A stretch of DNA of 7,430 bases from an uncultured Clostridia bacterium (GCA_944386335.1 CALXAQ010000130.1:1-7430), one strand, 5' to 3'. Positions 1-5,815 are shown, counted from the first letter of the stretch. The notes: generated by a model not told the origin, from the letters alone. Numbers and translations: made by a program.

Positions 1-486
1 CATAATAATATTACTAGTATGGAAATATGGTTTATAAGATTTTACGATATAAGATAATAAATCTGTTCCGCCTGTGGAGGAAGAAGCTTTTAATACAATG
101 GCAGTTCCTATTCCCATACAAATTCCACCATATATACACGCTAAAACAGAGTCTCCTGTAAAAGCAGGAAATTGATCTAATACGTCTATAAAAATAGTTA
201 AAATAGAAGTTCCCAATAGTGACTTAATTAAAAATGGCTTTCCTACTCTAAAATAGCTTAAAATTAGCAAAGGTACATTTAAAGCAAACATTGCCGTTCC
301 TAATGGAATTTCCCACAAATAGTAAGTGATAGTTGCTAGTCCTGCAAAACCTCCTGAAGATAAACGGTTAGGAAGTAAGAAAAAAGAAGTGCCACAAGCC
401 ATTATAAAACAACCTATTATTAAAAGTAACACTTCATAACTATATTTTTTTATTTTTAGCATCTTTTTGGTTTTTGTAATATTCAT
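1..486 (-). CDS. YitT-family multipass membrane protein (3' end outside window)
   Basis: The minus-strand frame from ATG at 484-486 stays open to the left edge and gives 162 residues, so the C-terminus is missing. It shows a short Lys-rich N-terminus (about residues 5-14) and then hydrophobic segments near residues 18-38, 51-75, 88-102 and 114-133. Two stretches typical of the YitT (DUF161) membrane family are visible: LPNRLSSGGFAGLA at 38-51 and SSSTGGTDLL at 135-144. The cytoplasmic DUF2179 domain usual at the C-terminus would lie outside the window. The start is supported by an AGAAGGA-like site about 11 bases upstream; Met9 has no ribosome binding site. The family's biochemical function is not settled, and transport or sensing is only conjecture. 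It lies 64 bases after the radical-SAM-like gene with no terminator between, so read-through from the rnc unit is possible. Confidence 0.85.
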   Translation of the reverse strand, partial: MNITKTKKMLKIKKYSYEVLLLIIGCFIMACGTSFFLLPNRLSSGGFAGLATITYYLWEIPLGTAMFALNVPLLILSYFRVGKPFLIKSLLGTSILTIFIDVLDQFPAFTGDSVLACIYGGICMGIGTAIVLKASSSTGGTDLLSYIVKSYKPYFHTSNIIM

Positions 487-550
487 AGAGAAAAATATTC
501 CTTCTTGTTTTTCTATAAATTATTTCCCTTTTTTTCATTTTTTATACTTA

Positions 551-1585
551 TTATTTTTTACTTTGTATTTCTTCTACCATATCGTCATATGTTTTTGTCA
601 TAGCCATTTCGAATCTACCTTTTTTCATTTCTTTATTTGGTGTAATTACTACTTCCACATCATAAATTTCTTTTAATTTCTCAATATTTTCATTTTTATA
701 TCCTAACATATTTGGCACATCTTCTGGGTTCGCTTTTATTTCTACTTCTTTTACTTTGGTATTCATTTTCTTTATTTTTTCTAAAATAACATCATACCAC
801 ATAGCCCCTTCTACTAACATTGTAAATTCTGGATGGTATGGACCTGCAATAATATTATTTTCTTTTTTGCTTTCTTGTGGTAATGTTATTTTAATTTCTG
901 GTATCCTATTTTGGTTAAAAATATGTGCCACTTCTTTACATCTTTCTACTGCTTGTACAATAGATAATGCTACATATTCTTCCTTTTGAAATCTTTTTTC
1001 TAATTCGCTTTGCTTTTCTACTACTACTGGTTCTATTTTTACAAAATGTGGTTTTAACTTAATAATTTCTTTAGCTGTATTTTGTTCATCTAATTTGGTA
1101 GACTCTGGCATTCCTATTAATATTTCTGCTCCTATTGTAAATCCATGCCAACGAAGTTTTTTTGCTACTTTTTGTATATGTTTTATAGAATCTTGTATTC
1201 CTATTTTTTCTAGTAAATAGGTACTCGTAGAAAAAATCTGCAAACTAATTTCTTTTACCTTATATTTTTTCCATATCTTTATATTTTCTCTACTAATATC
1301 CTGTATTTGTGCATTAATACGCACCTGTTTTATTTTTTCTTGTTTTTGATATTCTTCTAAAAGTTGCAAAATATCTTTTTGTTTTTCTTTATCCAAACTA
1401 GCAAAGCTATTTCCCCAAAAATGAACCTCTATATCTGCTTCTTCATTTTTGGAATTCTTAAAGTAATATTCTAATAATTTTTTTATACTTTGTATTGTTA
1501 TTGGTTCTTCTTGTATTGGAGACATAAAAAAATTTTTTTCTTTTGTATATGGAACCTGTATCGGCAAAATATATAATTTTCGCAA
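551..1585 (-). CDS. Elp3-like radical SAM family protein lacking the Fe-S cysteines (probable pseudoenzyme)
   Basis: This 344-residue protein aligns by eye along its length with the Elp3-like radical SAM proteins that sit between rnc and smc in Clostridia. Retained family blocks are LYILPIQVP (4-12), EVHFWGNSF (53-61), the GAEILIGMP strand (152-160), LKPHFVKIEPVVV (177-189), the AGPYHPEF block (247-254), and a KH-like C-terminal region around ANPEDVPNMLGYKNENIEKL (285-304). The CxxxCxxC-type motif expected at residues 13-28 to hold the [4Fe-4S] cluster is absent, and the only cysteine is Cys216. The usual GGSFT motif reads GNSFA, and the GLPGDT-like motif reads GMPEST. Length and frame are intact, so it looks like a maintained protein without radical SAM chemistry rather than a broken gene. 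Active family members are thought to act on RNA or to resemble tRNA-modifying Elp3, but the role here is unknown. The start codon is TTG, backed by a strong ribosome binding site. Confidence 0.8.
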   Translation of the reverse strand: MRKLYILPIQVPYTKEKNFFMSPIQEEPITIQSIKKLLEYYFKNSKNEEADIEVHFWGNSFASLDKEKQKDILQLLEEYQKQEKIKQVRINAQIQDISRENIKIWKKYKVKEISLQIFSTSTYLLEKIGIQDSIKHIQKVAKKLRWHGFTIGAEILIGMPESTKLDEQNTAKEIIKLKPHFVKIEPVVVEKQSELEKRFQKEEYVALSIVQAVERCKEVAHIFNQNRIPEIKITLPQESKKENNIIAGPYHPEFTMLVEGAMWYDVILEKIKKMNTKVKEVEIKANPEDVPNMLGYKNENIEKLKEIYDVEVVITPNKEMKKGRFEMAMTKTYDDMVEEIQSKK

Positions 1586-1590
1586 ATATT

Positions 1591-1600
1591 CTCCCTCCTC
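1591..1600 (-). promoter_or_regulatory. Ribosome binding site for the radical-SAM-like gene; overlaps rnc stop
   Basis: On the minus strand this reads GAGGAGGGAG, a strong Shine-Dalgarno sequence, with the TTG start at 1583-1585 a normal distance downstream. It decides the TTG start, because no ATG lies at suitable spacing. The rnc TGA stop (1599-1601) shares two bases with it, so a ribosome terminating on rnc is placed over this site, which suggests translational coupling. Confidence 0.8.
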
Positions 1601-2273
1601 ATTTTATATTTTCTAATGCTTTTTGTGCTGCTTGCATTTCAGCAGCTTTTTTGCTTTTTCCTATACCTACTGCTAATTTTTTATCATTACAACTTACTTG
1701 TGCCGTAAATGTTTTATCATGATCTGGTCCTTCTTCTTTTAAAATGCAATAGCTTATCTGTACCTCTCCATTTTTTTGTAATTTTTCTTGCAATACTGTC
1801 TTATAATCTTTTTCTCCCACATGTTTTGCTGCTTGTTTTGCTGGTCCTTCTAAATTAGCCACGATAAATTTCTCTGCCACTTCTAGTCCAGCATCAAAAT
1901 AAATAGCTGCTATTACTGCTTCTACACTATCTGCCATAATAGCTGGTCTCATATTTCCATGAGAATTTCTTTCACTCTTTCCTACATATAAGAAATCACT
2001 AAAATTATGCTTCTTAGCTATTGCATACAAACTTTCTTCACATACAATATCTGCCCTAACTTTAGTCATCTCTCCTTCTGTTAGTTTTGGAAAATGTGTA
2101 TATAAATACTTGCTAGAAATAAATTCTAAAATGCTATCTCCTAAAAATTCCAATTTTTCATTGCTCTCTATATGGTTTTCATAAGCATAAGATTTATGTA
2201 TTAATGCTTGTTTTAATAATTCTTTATTTTGAAAAGAATGCCCTATATCTTTTTCTAATTTTTCTAATCGCAT
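1599..2273 (-). CDS. rnc: Ribonuclease III
   Basis: This 224-residue protein is a complete RNase III, the dimeric cytoplasmic endonuclease that cuts double-stranded RNA in rRNA precursors and mRNAs. The N-terminal nuclease domain (about 1-150) carries the signature NEKLEFLGDSIL at 38-49, with acidic metal ligands Glu42 and Asp46, and the second acidic pair Asp115 and Glu118 in ADSVEAV. A double-stranded RNA binding domain follows (about 155-224), ending in the conserved Ala/Lys-rich helix KSKKAAEMQAAQKAL. Length matches the family. The ATG is preceded by AAAGGAGAT at good spacing. It is separated from acpP by a terminator and has its own TATAAT box, so it heads a new unit with the radical-SAM-like gene 13 bases downstream. 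plsX-acpP-rnc order is common in Firmicutes. Confidence 0.97.
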   Translation of the reverse strand: MRLEKLEKDIGHSFQNKELLKQALIHKSYAYENHIESNEKLEFLGDSILEFISSKYLYTHFPKLTEGEMTKVRADIVCEESLYAIAKKHNFSDFLYVGKSERNSHGNMRPAIMADSVEAVIAAIYFDAGLEVAEKFIVANLEGPAKQAAKHVGEKDYKTVLQEKLQKNGEVQISYCILKEEGPDHDKTFTAQVSCNDKKLAVGIGKSKKAAEMQAAQKALENIK

Positions 2274-2298
2274 TTTGCTTATCTCCTTTCCTCTTGCT

Positions 2299-2327
2299 AT
2301 TATACTATACTTTTACTAAAAAATAAA
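2299..2327 (-). promoter_or_regulatory. Likely sigma-A-type promoter for rnc
   Basis: On the minus strand a perfect TATAAT (2299-2304) lies 25 bases before the rnc start codon. The best -35 at 17-base spacing is TTTATT (2322-2327), only a partial match to TTGACA. A promoter is expected here because an intrinsic terminator lies just upstream after acpP. The -10 is convincing and the -35 is weak. Confidence 0.6.
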
Positions 2328-2386
2328 CTCCTTTCTTAAATCTTTTATGAATGCTTGAAAAGACACCCCTATATTTCTAATTAGAT

Positions 2387-2411
2387 AAAAAAAGAAAGGT
2401 ATTACCCTTTC
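2387..2411 (-). terminator. Intrinsic terminator after acpP
   Basis: On the minus strand, GAAAGG (2411-2406) and CCTTTC (2399-2394) form a 6-bp stem with the loop GTAATA, followed directly by seven T residues (2393-2387). It starts 14 bases past the acpP stop codon, so it should end the plsX-acpP transcript. The stem is short, so some read-through into rnc is possible. Confidence 0.8.
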
Positions 2412-2425
2412 ATTTTTAAATTTTC

Positions 2426-2668
2426 TTATGCTACGTGTTCTTTGATGTAATCTACTACATCTCCTACTGTAACAATTTTTTCTGCATCACTATCTGGAAT
2501 TTCTGTATCAAACTCTTCCTCTAAAGCCATAATTAACTCTACAATATCAAGAGAGTCAGCTCCTAAATCATCTATAAAAGATGCTTCCATCGTAACAGAA
2601 GTATCTGTTACTCCTAATTGTCCTACTATGATTTCTTTTACTTTTTCAAATATTTCTTCTTGTGTCAT
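2426..2668 (-). CDS. acpP: Acyl carrier protein
   Basis: This 80-residue acidic protein is the acyl carrier of type II fatty acid synthesis. The phosphopantetheine attachment motif reads DDLGADSLDIVELIMALEEE (33-52), with Ser39 as the modified serine. The four-helix ACP pattern is visible, ending VGDVVDYIKEHV. The open frame extends 15 codons further upstream, but the ATG at 2666-2668 is chosen because AGGAGGTG sits just before it and the protein then starts MTQEEIFEKV at the family's usual length. It is 71 bases downstream of plsX, whose product uses acyl-ACP as substrate. It may be transcribed both from the plsX promoter and from a private promoter in that gap, which would fit the high ACP demand of the cell. 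Confidence 0.97.
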   Translation of the reverse strand: MTQEEIFEKVKEIIVGQLGVTDTSVTMEASFIDDLGADSLDIVELIMALEEEFDTEIPDSDAEKIVTVGDVVDYIKEHVA

Positions 2669-2676
2669 TCTTATTA

Positions 2677-2684
2677 CACCTCCT
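2677..2684 (-). promoter_or_regulatory. Ribosome binding site setting the acpP start
   Basis: AGGAGGTG on the minus strand ends 8 bases before the ATG at 2668. It places the start inside the longer open frame and rules out the 15-codon N-terminal extension. Confidence 0.85.
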
Positions 2685-2709
2685 CTCCACGTACTTTTAC
2701 TTTTTCTTA

Positions 2710-2738
2710 ACAATAATACATGTTTCTATAAAAGTCAA
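2710..2738 (-). promoter_or_regulatory. Possible acpP-specific promoter
   Basis: On the minus strand TTGACT (2738-2733, 5 of 6 matches to TTGACA) starts just after the plsX stop codon. TATTGT (2715-2710, 4 of 6 matches to TATAAT) follows at exactly 17 bases. The position, directly between plsX and acpP, makes sense for a separate acpP transcript, but the -10 is imperfect. Confidence 0.45.
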
Positions 2739-2739
2739 G

Positions 2740-3756
2740 TTATTTTTCAAATTCTTCTATCATCTTTTCTACTGCTTTATTTTTTACAAATTGTTCTGCC
2801 TGTTTAATGGTAAATTCAAATAATTTTTCATCACTACTACCGTGTGCCTTTACTACTGGTTTTTTTACTCCTAAAAACAATGCTCCTCCATATTCTTTAT
2901 AGTCCATTGCTTTTTTTAGGCCATTAATAGCTGGCAAAGATGGTATCGCTCCTATCATAGTAAAAATATTTTTTTTGATATTTTCTGTCAATGTTGTTTT
3001 TACTAATTTACCAATTCCTTCTACGGTCTTTAAAAACACATTTCCTGTATAGCCATCTGCTACTAAAATATCTAATTTTCCAGAAAAAGCATCTCTTCCT
3101 TCTACATTGCCTACAAAATTAATCTTACATTCTTCTGCCTTTTCTTTTAACAACTGATATGACTCTCTTACTAACTCATTTCCTTTTGTTTCTTCTGTTC
3201 CTATATTTAAAAGTCCCACAGTAGGATGTTCTATACCAAAAGTATTACGATTATAAATAGTGGGCATCTGTGCAAATTGTAATAAATTAATTGGTTTACA
3301 ATTTGTATTAGAACCACAATCTATTAGCATAAGCCTACTTTTATAGGATGGCAATATACCTGCTAATGCTGGTCTATCTATACCTTTAATTCTTCCTACA
3401 ATTAAAGTGGCTCCTGTCAGTAAAGCCCCTGAATTTCCTGCTGAAATAAATACATCTCCCTTACCTTCTTTTAACAAACGAAAACCTACCACCATGGAAG
3501 AATCTTTTTTATGCTTTATTGCTTGTGTTGGTATCTCACACATTTCTATAGTTTCTGAAGCATGATAAATTTTTAGTTTTGGAGATATTTCAGCAATATT
3601 CTTTTTTCCATAGAATTGTTGTATTTTTTGTGTAATTACTTTTTCATCTCCTATTAACCATACTTCGGCCCCTATTTGTTCTATTGCCTTTACTGCTCCT
3701 TTAATATTAGCATCTGGTGCATTATCTCCACCCATCGCATCTAATAGTATTACCAT
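2740..3756 (-). CDS. plsX: Phosphate acyltransferase PlsX
   Basis: This 338-residue protein matches PlsX, a peripheral membrane enzyme that converts acyl-ACP and phosphate to acyl-phosphate, the acyl donor for PlsY in phosphatidic acid synthesis. The diagnostic N-terminus MVILLDAMGGDNAP is intact, with DAMGGD at 6-11. Other family blocks are HASETIEMCEIPTQAIKHKK (65-84), the GNSGALLTGA block (about 107-116), GILPS, and VADGYTGNVFLKTVEG in the C-terminal half. Length fits the family (about 330-350). The ATG has AAAGGAGAA upstream. The gene has its own promoter after the rplL terminator and is followed by acpP, its substrate carrier. rpmF, often found upstream of plsX, is absent here. Confidence 0.97.
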   Translation of the reverse strand: MVILLDAMGGDNAPDANIKGAVKAIEQIGAEVWLIGDEKVITQKIQQFYGKKNIAEISPKLKIYHASETIEMCEIPTQAIKHKKDSSMVVGFRLLKEGKGDVFISAGNSGALLTGATLIVGRIKGIDRPALAGILPSYKSRLMLIDCGSNTNCKPINLLQFAQMPTIYNRNTFGIEHPTVGLLNIGTEETKGNELVRESYQLLKEKAEECKINFVGNVEGRDAFSGKLDILVADGYTGNVFLKTVEGIGKLVKTTLTENIKKNIFTMIGAIPSLPAINGLKKAMDYKEYGGALFLGVKKPVVKAHGSSDEKLFEFTIKQAEQFVKNKAVEKMIEEFEK

Positions 3757-3797
3757 GTTCTAGTTCTCCTTTTATCTATATATATTTGTATTTTCTT

Positions 3798-3826
3798 ATT
3801 TTATAACTTCTGTTTAGCAAAGTCAA
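3798..3826 (-). promoter_or_regulatory. Sigma-A-type promoter for plsX
   Basis: On the minus strand TTGACT (3826-3821) and TAAAAT (3803-3798) are separated by exactly 17 bases, each matching its consensus at 5 of 6 positions. It lies about 40 bases before the plsX start codon and downstream of the rplL terminator, where a new promoter is needed. A weaker second pair, TTGCTT (3868-3863) and TAAAAT (3845-3840), also at 17 bases, lies upstream. Confidence 0.75.
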
Positions 3827-3872
3827 TTCGAACATTACAATTTTATGATTTATTTTTGATAAAAGCAACCTC

Positions 3873-3890
3873 TTTGACCAATTAGTCTAA
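3873..3890 (-). promoter_or_regulatory. Imperfect inverted repeat upstream of plsX, candidate operator
   Basis: The minus strand reads TTAGACTAA-TTGGTCAAA, two 9-base halves that match as inverted repeats at 7 of 9 positions. A second small palindrome, AACAT-AA-ATGTT (3900-3889), is directly adjacent. The site lies 47 bases upstream of the main -35 and 4 bases upstream of the weaker one. Lipid genes in Firmicutes are often controlled by FapR- or FabT-type repressors, but I cannot match this to a known consensus. Confidence 0.3.
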
Positions 3891-3937
3891 CATTTATGTT
3901 TATTAAATCGTAATTATTACTAATATATCTAGCCGTA

Positions 3938-3975
3938 GAAAAAGAGAATATATAGCGTTTTAGCACATATTCTCT
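3938..3975 (-). terminator. Intrinsic terminator after rplL
   Basis: On the minus strand AGAGAATAT (3975-3967) and ATATTCTCT (3951-3943) form a perfect 9-bp stem that can extend by three pairs including two G-U pairs. A run of T residues (3943-3939) follows. It starts 15 bases after the rplL stop and separates the ribosomal protein operon from plsX. Confidence 0.85.
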
Positions 3976-3990
3976 CTCTTATCTTATAGA

Positions 3991-4356
3991 TTAAGCAAGT
4001 TCAACAACTGCTCCTGCTTCTGTAAATTTAGCTTTTAATTCTTCAGCTTCTTCTTTACTTGCATTTTCTTTTACTGTTTTTGGAGCTCCGTCTACTAATT
4101 CTTTTGCTTCTTTTAATCCTAATCCTGTTGCGTCTCTTACTACTTTAATTACTTGGATTTTATTTGCTCCAGCTTCTTTTAATACAACATTGAAAGATGT
4201 TTTTTCTTCTGCTGCAGCTGCTCCTCCAACTGCTCCAGCTACTGGTGCAGCTGCTGCTACTGCAGATACTCCATATTTTTCCTCTATAGCCTTTACTAAT
4301 TCTGCAAGTTCTGCAACTGTTAAGCTATCAATTTTTTCTAATAATTCTTCTATCAT
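3991..4356 (-). CDS. rplL: 50S ribosomal protein L7/L12
   Basis: This 121-residue protein is the L7/L12 stalk protein that recruits and stimulates translation GTPases. The N-terminal dimerisation and L10-binding helices (1-30, MIEELLEKIDSLTVAELAEL) are followed by an Ala/Gly-rich hinge (31-50). The C-terminal globular domain (53-121) has the factor-binding stretch KVVRDATGLGLKEAKELVDG (71-90). Length is normal. AGGAGG lies 8 bases before the ATG, and rplJ ends 36 bases upstream. Extra copies relative to L10 are expected, and a strong ribosome binding site fits this. A terminator follows at once, and no rpoB lies downstream, which is unusual. Confidence 0.98.
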   Translation of the reverse strand: MIEELLEKIDSLTVAELAELVKAIEEKYGVSAVAAAAPVAGAVGGAAAAEEKTSFNVVLKEAGANKIQVIKVVRDATGLGLKEAKELVDGAPKTVKENASKEEAEELKAKFTEAGAVVELA

Positions 4357-4392
4357 TTTAAATTCCTCCTAATTTTTATTTTTTGGATAAAA

Positions 4393-4899
4393 CTATGCGT
4401 TTACCTCTTCTTTTTGCTTTCTTACTTGATCAAGTGCAATTGCAACTTTGGAAATATTTCCAAGTAATGCTCCAGCAAGCATGCCAAGTAATTCTTGTCT
4501 TGATGGTAATTTTGCTAAAGTAATAATTTCTTCTACAGACATTACTTTTCCTTCAATAATACCACCTTTAATCTTATAAAATTCATTATCTTTTGCAAAT
4601 TTATAAATTGCTTTTAATGGTTCTAAGTAATCTTCTTCTGCCATAACAACAGCTGTTGGACCTTCCAATACAGAATCTAACTCTTTTTCGCCATTTGCAT
4701 TTAATGCTCTTTTTACAATGTTATTTTTTATAACTTTGTATTCTGCTTTTGCATCTCTTAAAGTATTTCTTAGTCCTGTAACATCTTCTACAGTAATTCC
4801 TCTATAGTCTGTTAATAGGACAAGATTTGAGCTTTTAAATCTTTCTGCTAAAGCTTTTACTTCTTCTTCTTTTTGTTTTATAATCGTTTCACTTGCCAT
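4393..4899 (-). CDS. rplJ: 50S ribosomal protein L10
   Basis: This 168-residue protein is L10, which anchors L7/L12 dimers to 23S rRNA at the stalk base. The N-terminal rRNA-binding domain includes LVLLTDYRGITVEDVTGLR (26-44) and VIKNNIVKRAL (56-66). The C-terminal helix beginning near LPSRQELL (131-138) and running to about residue 165 is the part that binds L7/L12. Length is normal. The start ATG has GGGAGGTGA upstream. A 181-base gap to rplA holds an L10 leader and terminator, so the complex of this protein with L7/L12 very likely controls its own transcription. rplL follows after 36 bases. Confidence 0.98.
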   Translation of the reverse strand: MASETIIKQKEEEVKALAERFKSSNLVLLTDYRGITVEDVTGLRNTLRDAKAEYKVIKNNIVKRALNANGEKELDSVLEGPTAVVMAEEDYLEPLKAIYKFAKDNEFYKIKGGIIEGKVMSVEEIITLAKLPSRQELLGMLAGALLGNISKVAIALDQVRKQKEEVNA

Positions 4900-4974
4900 T
4901 TTATTTTGTTCACCTCCCTAAAATTTTTCTATTTATCATTATTTAAAATAGTTAAACTTAAAGGTTATCTTTAC

Positions 4975-5018
4975 AAAAACCACTCTTTATAGCCAAAGGC
5001 ATATAAAGAGTGGTTTTT
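4975..5018 (-). terminator. Attenuator terminator in the rplJ-rplL leader
   Basis: On the minus strand ACCACTCTTTATA (5014-5002) and TATAAAGAGTGGT (4991-4979) are perfect 13-base inverted repeats. An inner GCC-TTT-GGC closes the loop and five T residues (4979-4975) follow. It lies between the L10-binding leader and rplJ, about 75 bases before the rplJ start, so it acts inside the operon, as expected of an attenuator and not of a final terminator. Confidence 0.85.
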
Positions 5019-5038
5019 TTCTCTCTTTTCTATGCCTC
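4996..5038 (-). promoter_or_regulatory. Predicted antiterminator hairpin of the rplJ-rplL leader
   Basis: Transcript GAGGCATA (5038-5031) can pair with TATGCCTT (5003-4996), one G-U included, and AAAGAG (5028-5023) with CTCTTT (5010-5005), separated by a small internal loop. This uses most of the 5' arm and loop of the downstream terminator, so the two folds exclude each other. The GGC used here is the same GGC that closes the L10-binding leader, so L10 binding should favour termination. Pairing was found by eye; energies were not computed. Confidence 0.6.
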
Positions 5039-5077
5039 GGTAGGACTTACTTTTGCCTACTTTCTTTGGCTACTATC
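5030..5077 (-). ncRNA. L10 leader (ribosomal protein L10-L7/L12 binding element)
   Basis: The minus strand carries the conserved L10-leader pattern: GTAGCCAAAGAAAGTAGGC (5073-5055), then the CCTACCGAGGC block (5044-5034). GTAGG (5060-5056) pairs with CCTAC (5044-5040), and GCC (5070-5068) with GGC (5036-5034), leaving the conserved AAAG and CGA bases unpaired as in the family. In B. subtilis the L10(L12)4 complex binds this leader and causes attenuation of rplJL. The element starts 3 bases after the rplA stop codon, so it is embedded in the operon transcript and has almost no room for a promoter of its own. Confidence 0.85.
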
Positions 5078-5080
5078 TTT

Positions 5081-5764
5081 TTATTTTTGATCAATGTACA
5101 ACCCTGGTCCCATTGTAGTAGATATTGCTACTGACTTAATATATTGTCCTTTTGCTGCTGCTGGTTTTGCTTTAATAATAGCTCCCATAATAGCATCATA
5201 GTTTTCTACTAATTTATCTACTCCAAAAGAAACTTTTCCAAAACCTAAATGGATAATATTAGTTTTATCTAATCTATATTCTACTTTACCAGATTTAATT
5301 TCTTGAATAGCTTTTGTAACGTCCATTGTTACTGTTCCAGACTTTGGATTTGGCATTAAACCTTTTGGTCCTAATACTTTACCAAGTCTTCCTACAACAC
5401 CCATCATATCTGGTGTTGCCACAATTACATCATAATCAAACCAATTTTCTTTTTCTATCTTTGGTATTAATTCTTCCGCTCCCACATAGTCAGCTCCTGC
5501 TTTTGTAGCTTCTTCTGCTTTCGGACCTTTGGCAAATACTAATACTTTTAATGTTTTACCAGTTCCATGTGGAAGTACTGTAGTACCTCTTACTTGTTGG
5601 TCTGCATGTTTAGAATCCACTCCTAGTTTTACATGCAATTCTACTGTTTCATCGAACTTTGCTTTTGGCATTTTTTCGATTATTTCTAGTGCTTCTTTTA
5701 CTGGATAAAGTTTGTTTTTTTCAACAAGCTTTGCACTTTCTCCATATCTTTTTCCTTGATTCAT
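5081..5764 (-). CDS. rplA: 50S ribosomal protein L1
   Basis: This 227-residue protein is L1, which binds 23S rRNA at the mobile L1 stalk by the E site. The N-terminus MNQGKRYGESAKLVEKNKLY is typical, and the signature stretch GKVLGPKGLMPNPKSGTVT lies at 128-146. Domain II, with the FAKGPKAEEATKAGADYVG region (77-95), is complete. The open frame continues 14 codons upstream, but the ATG at 5762-5764 has AAAGGAGG six bases before it and gives the usual length. rplK ends 51 bases upstream. L1 is a known translational repressor of rplK-rplA in other bacteria, but no L1 site was identified with certainty here. Confidence 0.98.
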   Translation of the reverse strand: MNQGKRYGESAKLVEKNKLYPVKEALEIIEKMPKAKFDETVELHVKLGVDSKHADQQVRGTTVLPHGTGKTLKVLVFAKGPKAEEATKAGADYVGAEELIPKIEKENWFDYDVIVATPDMMGVVGRLGKVLGPKGLMPNPKSGTVTMDVTKAIQEIKSGKVEYRLDKTNIIHLGFGKVSFGVDKLVENYDAIMGAIIKAKPAAAKGQYIKSVAISTTMGPGLYIDQK

Positions 5765-5770
5765 TTTCTT

Positions 5771-5778
5771 CCTCCTTT
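5771..5778 (-). promoter_or_regulatory. Ribosome binding site setting the rplA start
   Basis: AAAGGAGG on the minus strand lies 6 bases before the ATG at 5764. It rejects the longer open frame, which would add MGEEKLRYNQRRKK to the N-terminus of L1. Confidence 0.85.
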
Positions 5779-5815
5779 GGTTATAACGAAGTTTTTCTTC
5801 TCCCAATTTTTAATT

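Noticed and set aside
467..989. Open frames on the plus strand at 467-676 and 756-989
   Set aside because: They are antisense to the YitT-family and radical-SAM-like genes, have Phe/Ile-rich sequence typical of reversed AT-rich coding DNA, and lack ribosome binding sites and family resemblance.
1510..1560. Sequencing frameshift at the A/T runs as the cause of the missing cysteines
   Set aside because: The alternative frames around the runs give at most one cysteine and soon stop, and the conserved blocks on both sides are in the same frame, so a simple indel does not restore the motif.
4202..4270. GCT/GCA-rich repeat-like stretch
   Set aside because: This is the codon pattern of the normal Ala/Gly hinge of L7/L12, not an independent repeat element.
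4190..4372. Plus-strand open frame rich in Ala, Pro and Thr
   Set aside because: It is the antisense of the Ala-rich hinge of rplL; the composition comes from the GCT/GCA repeats of that hinge.
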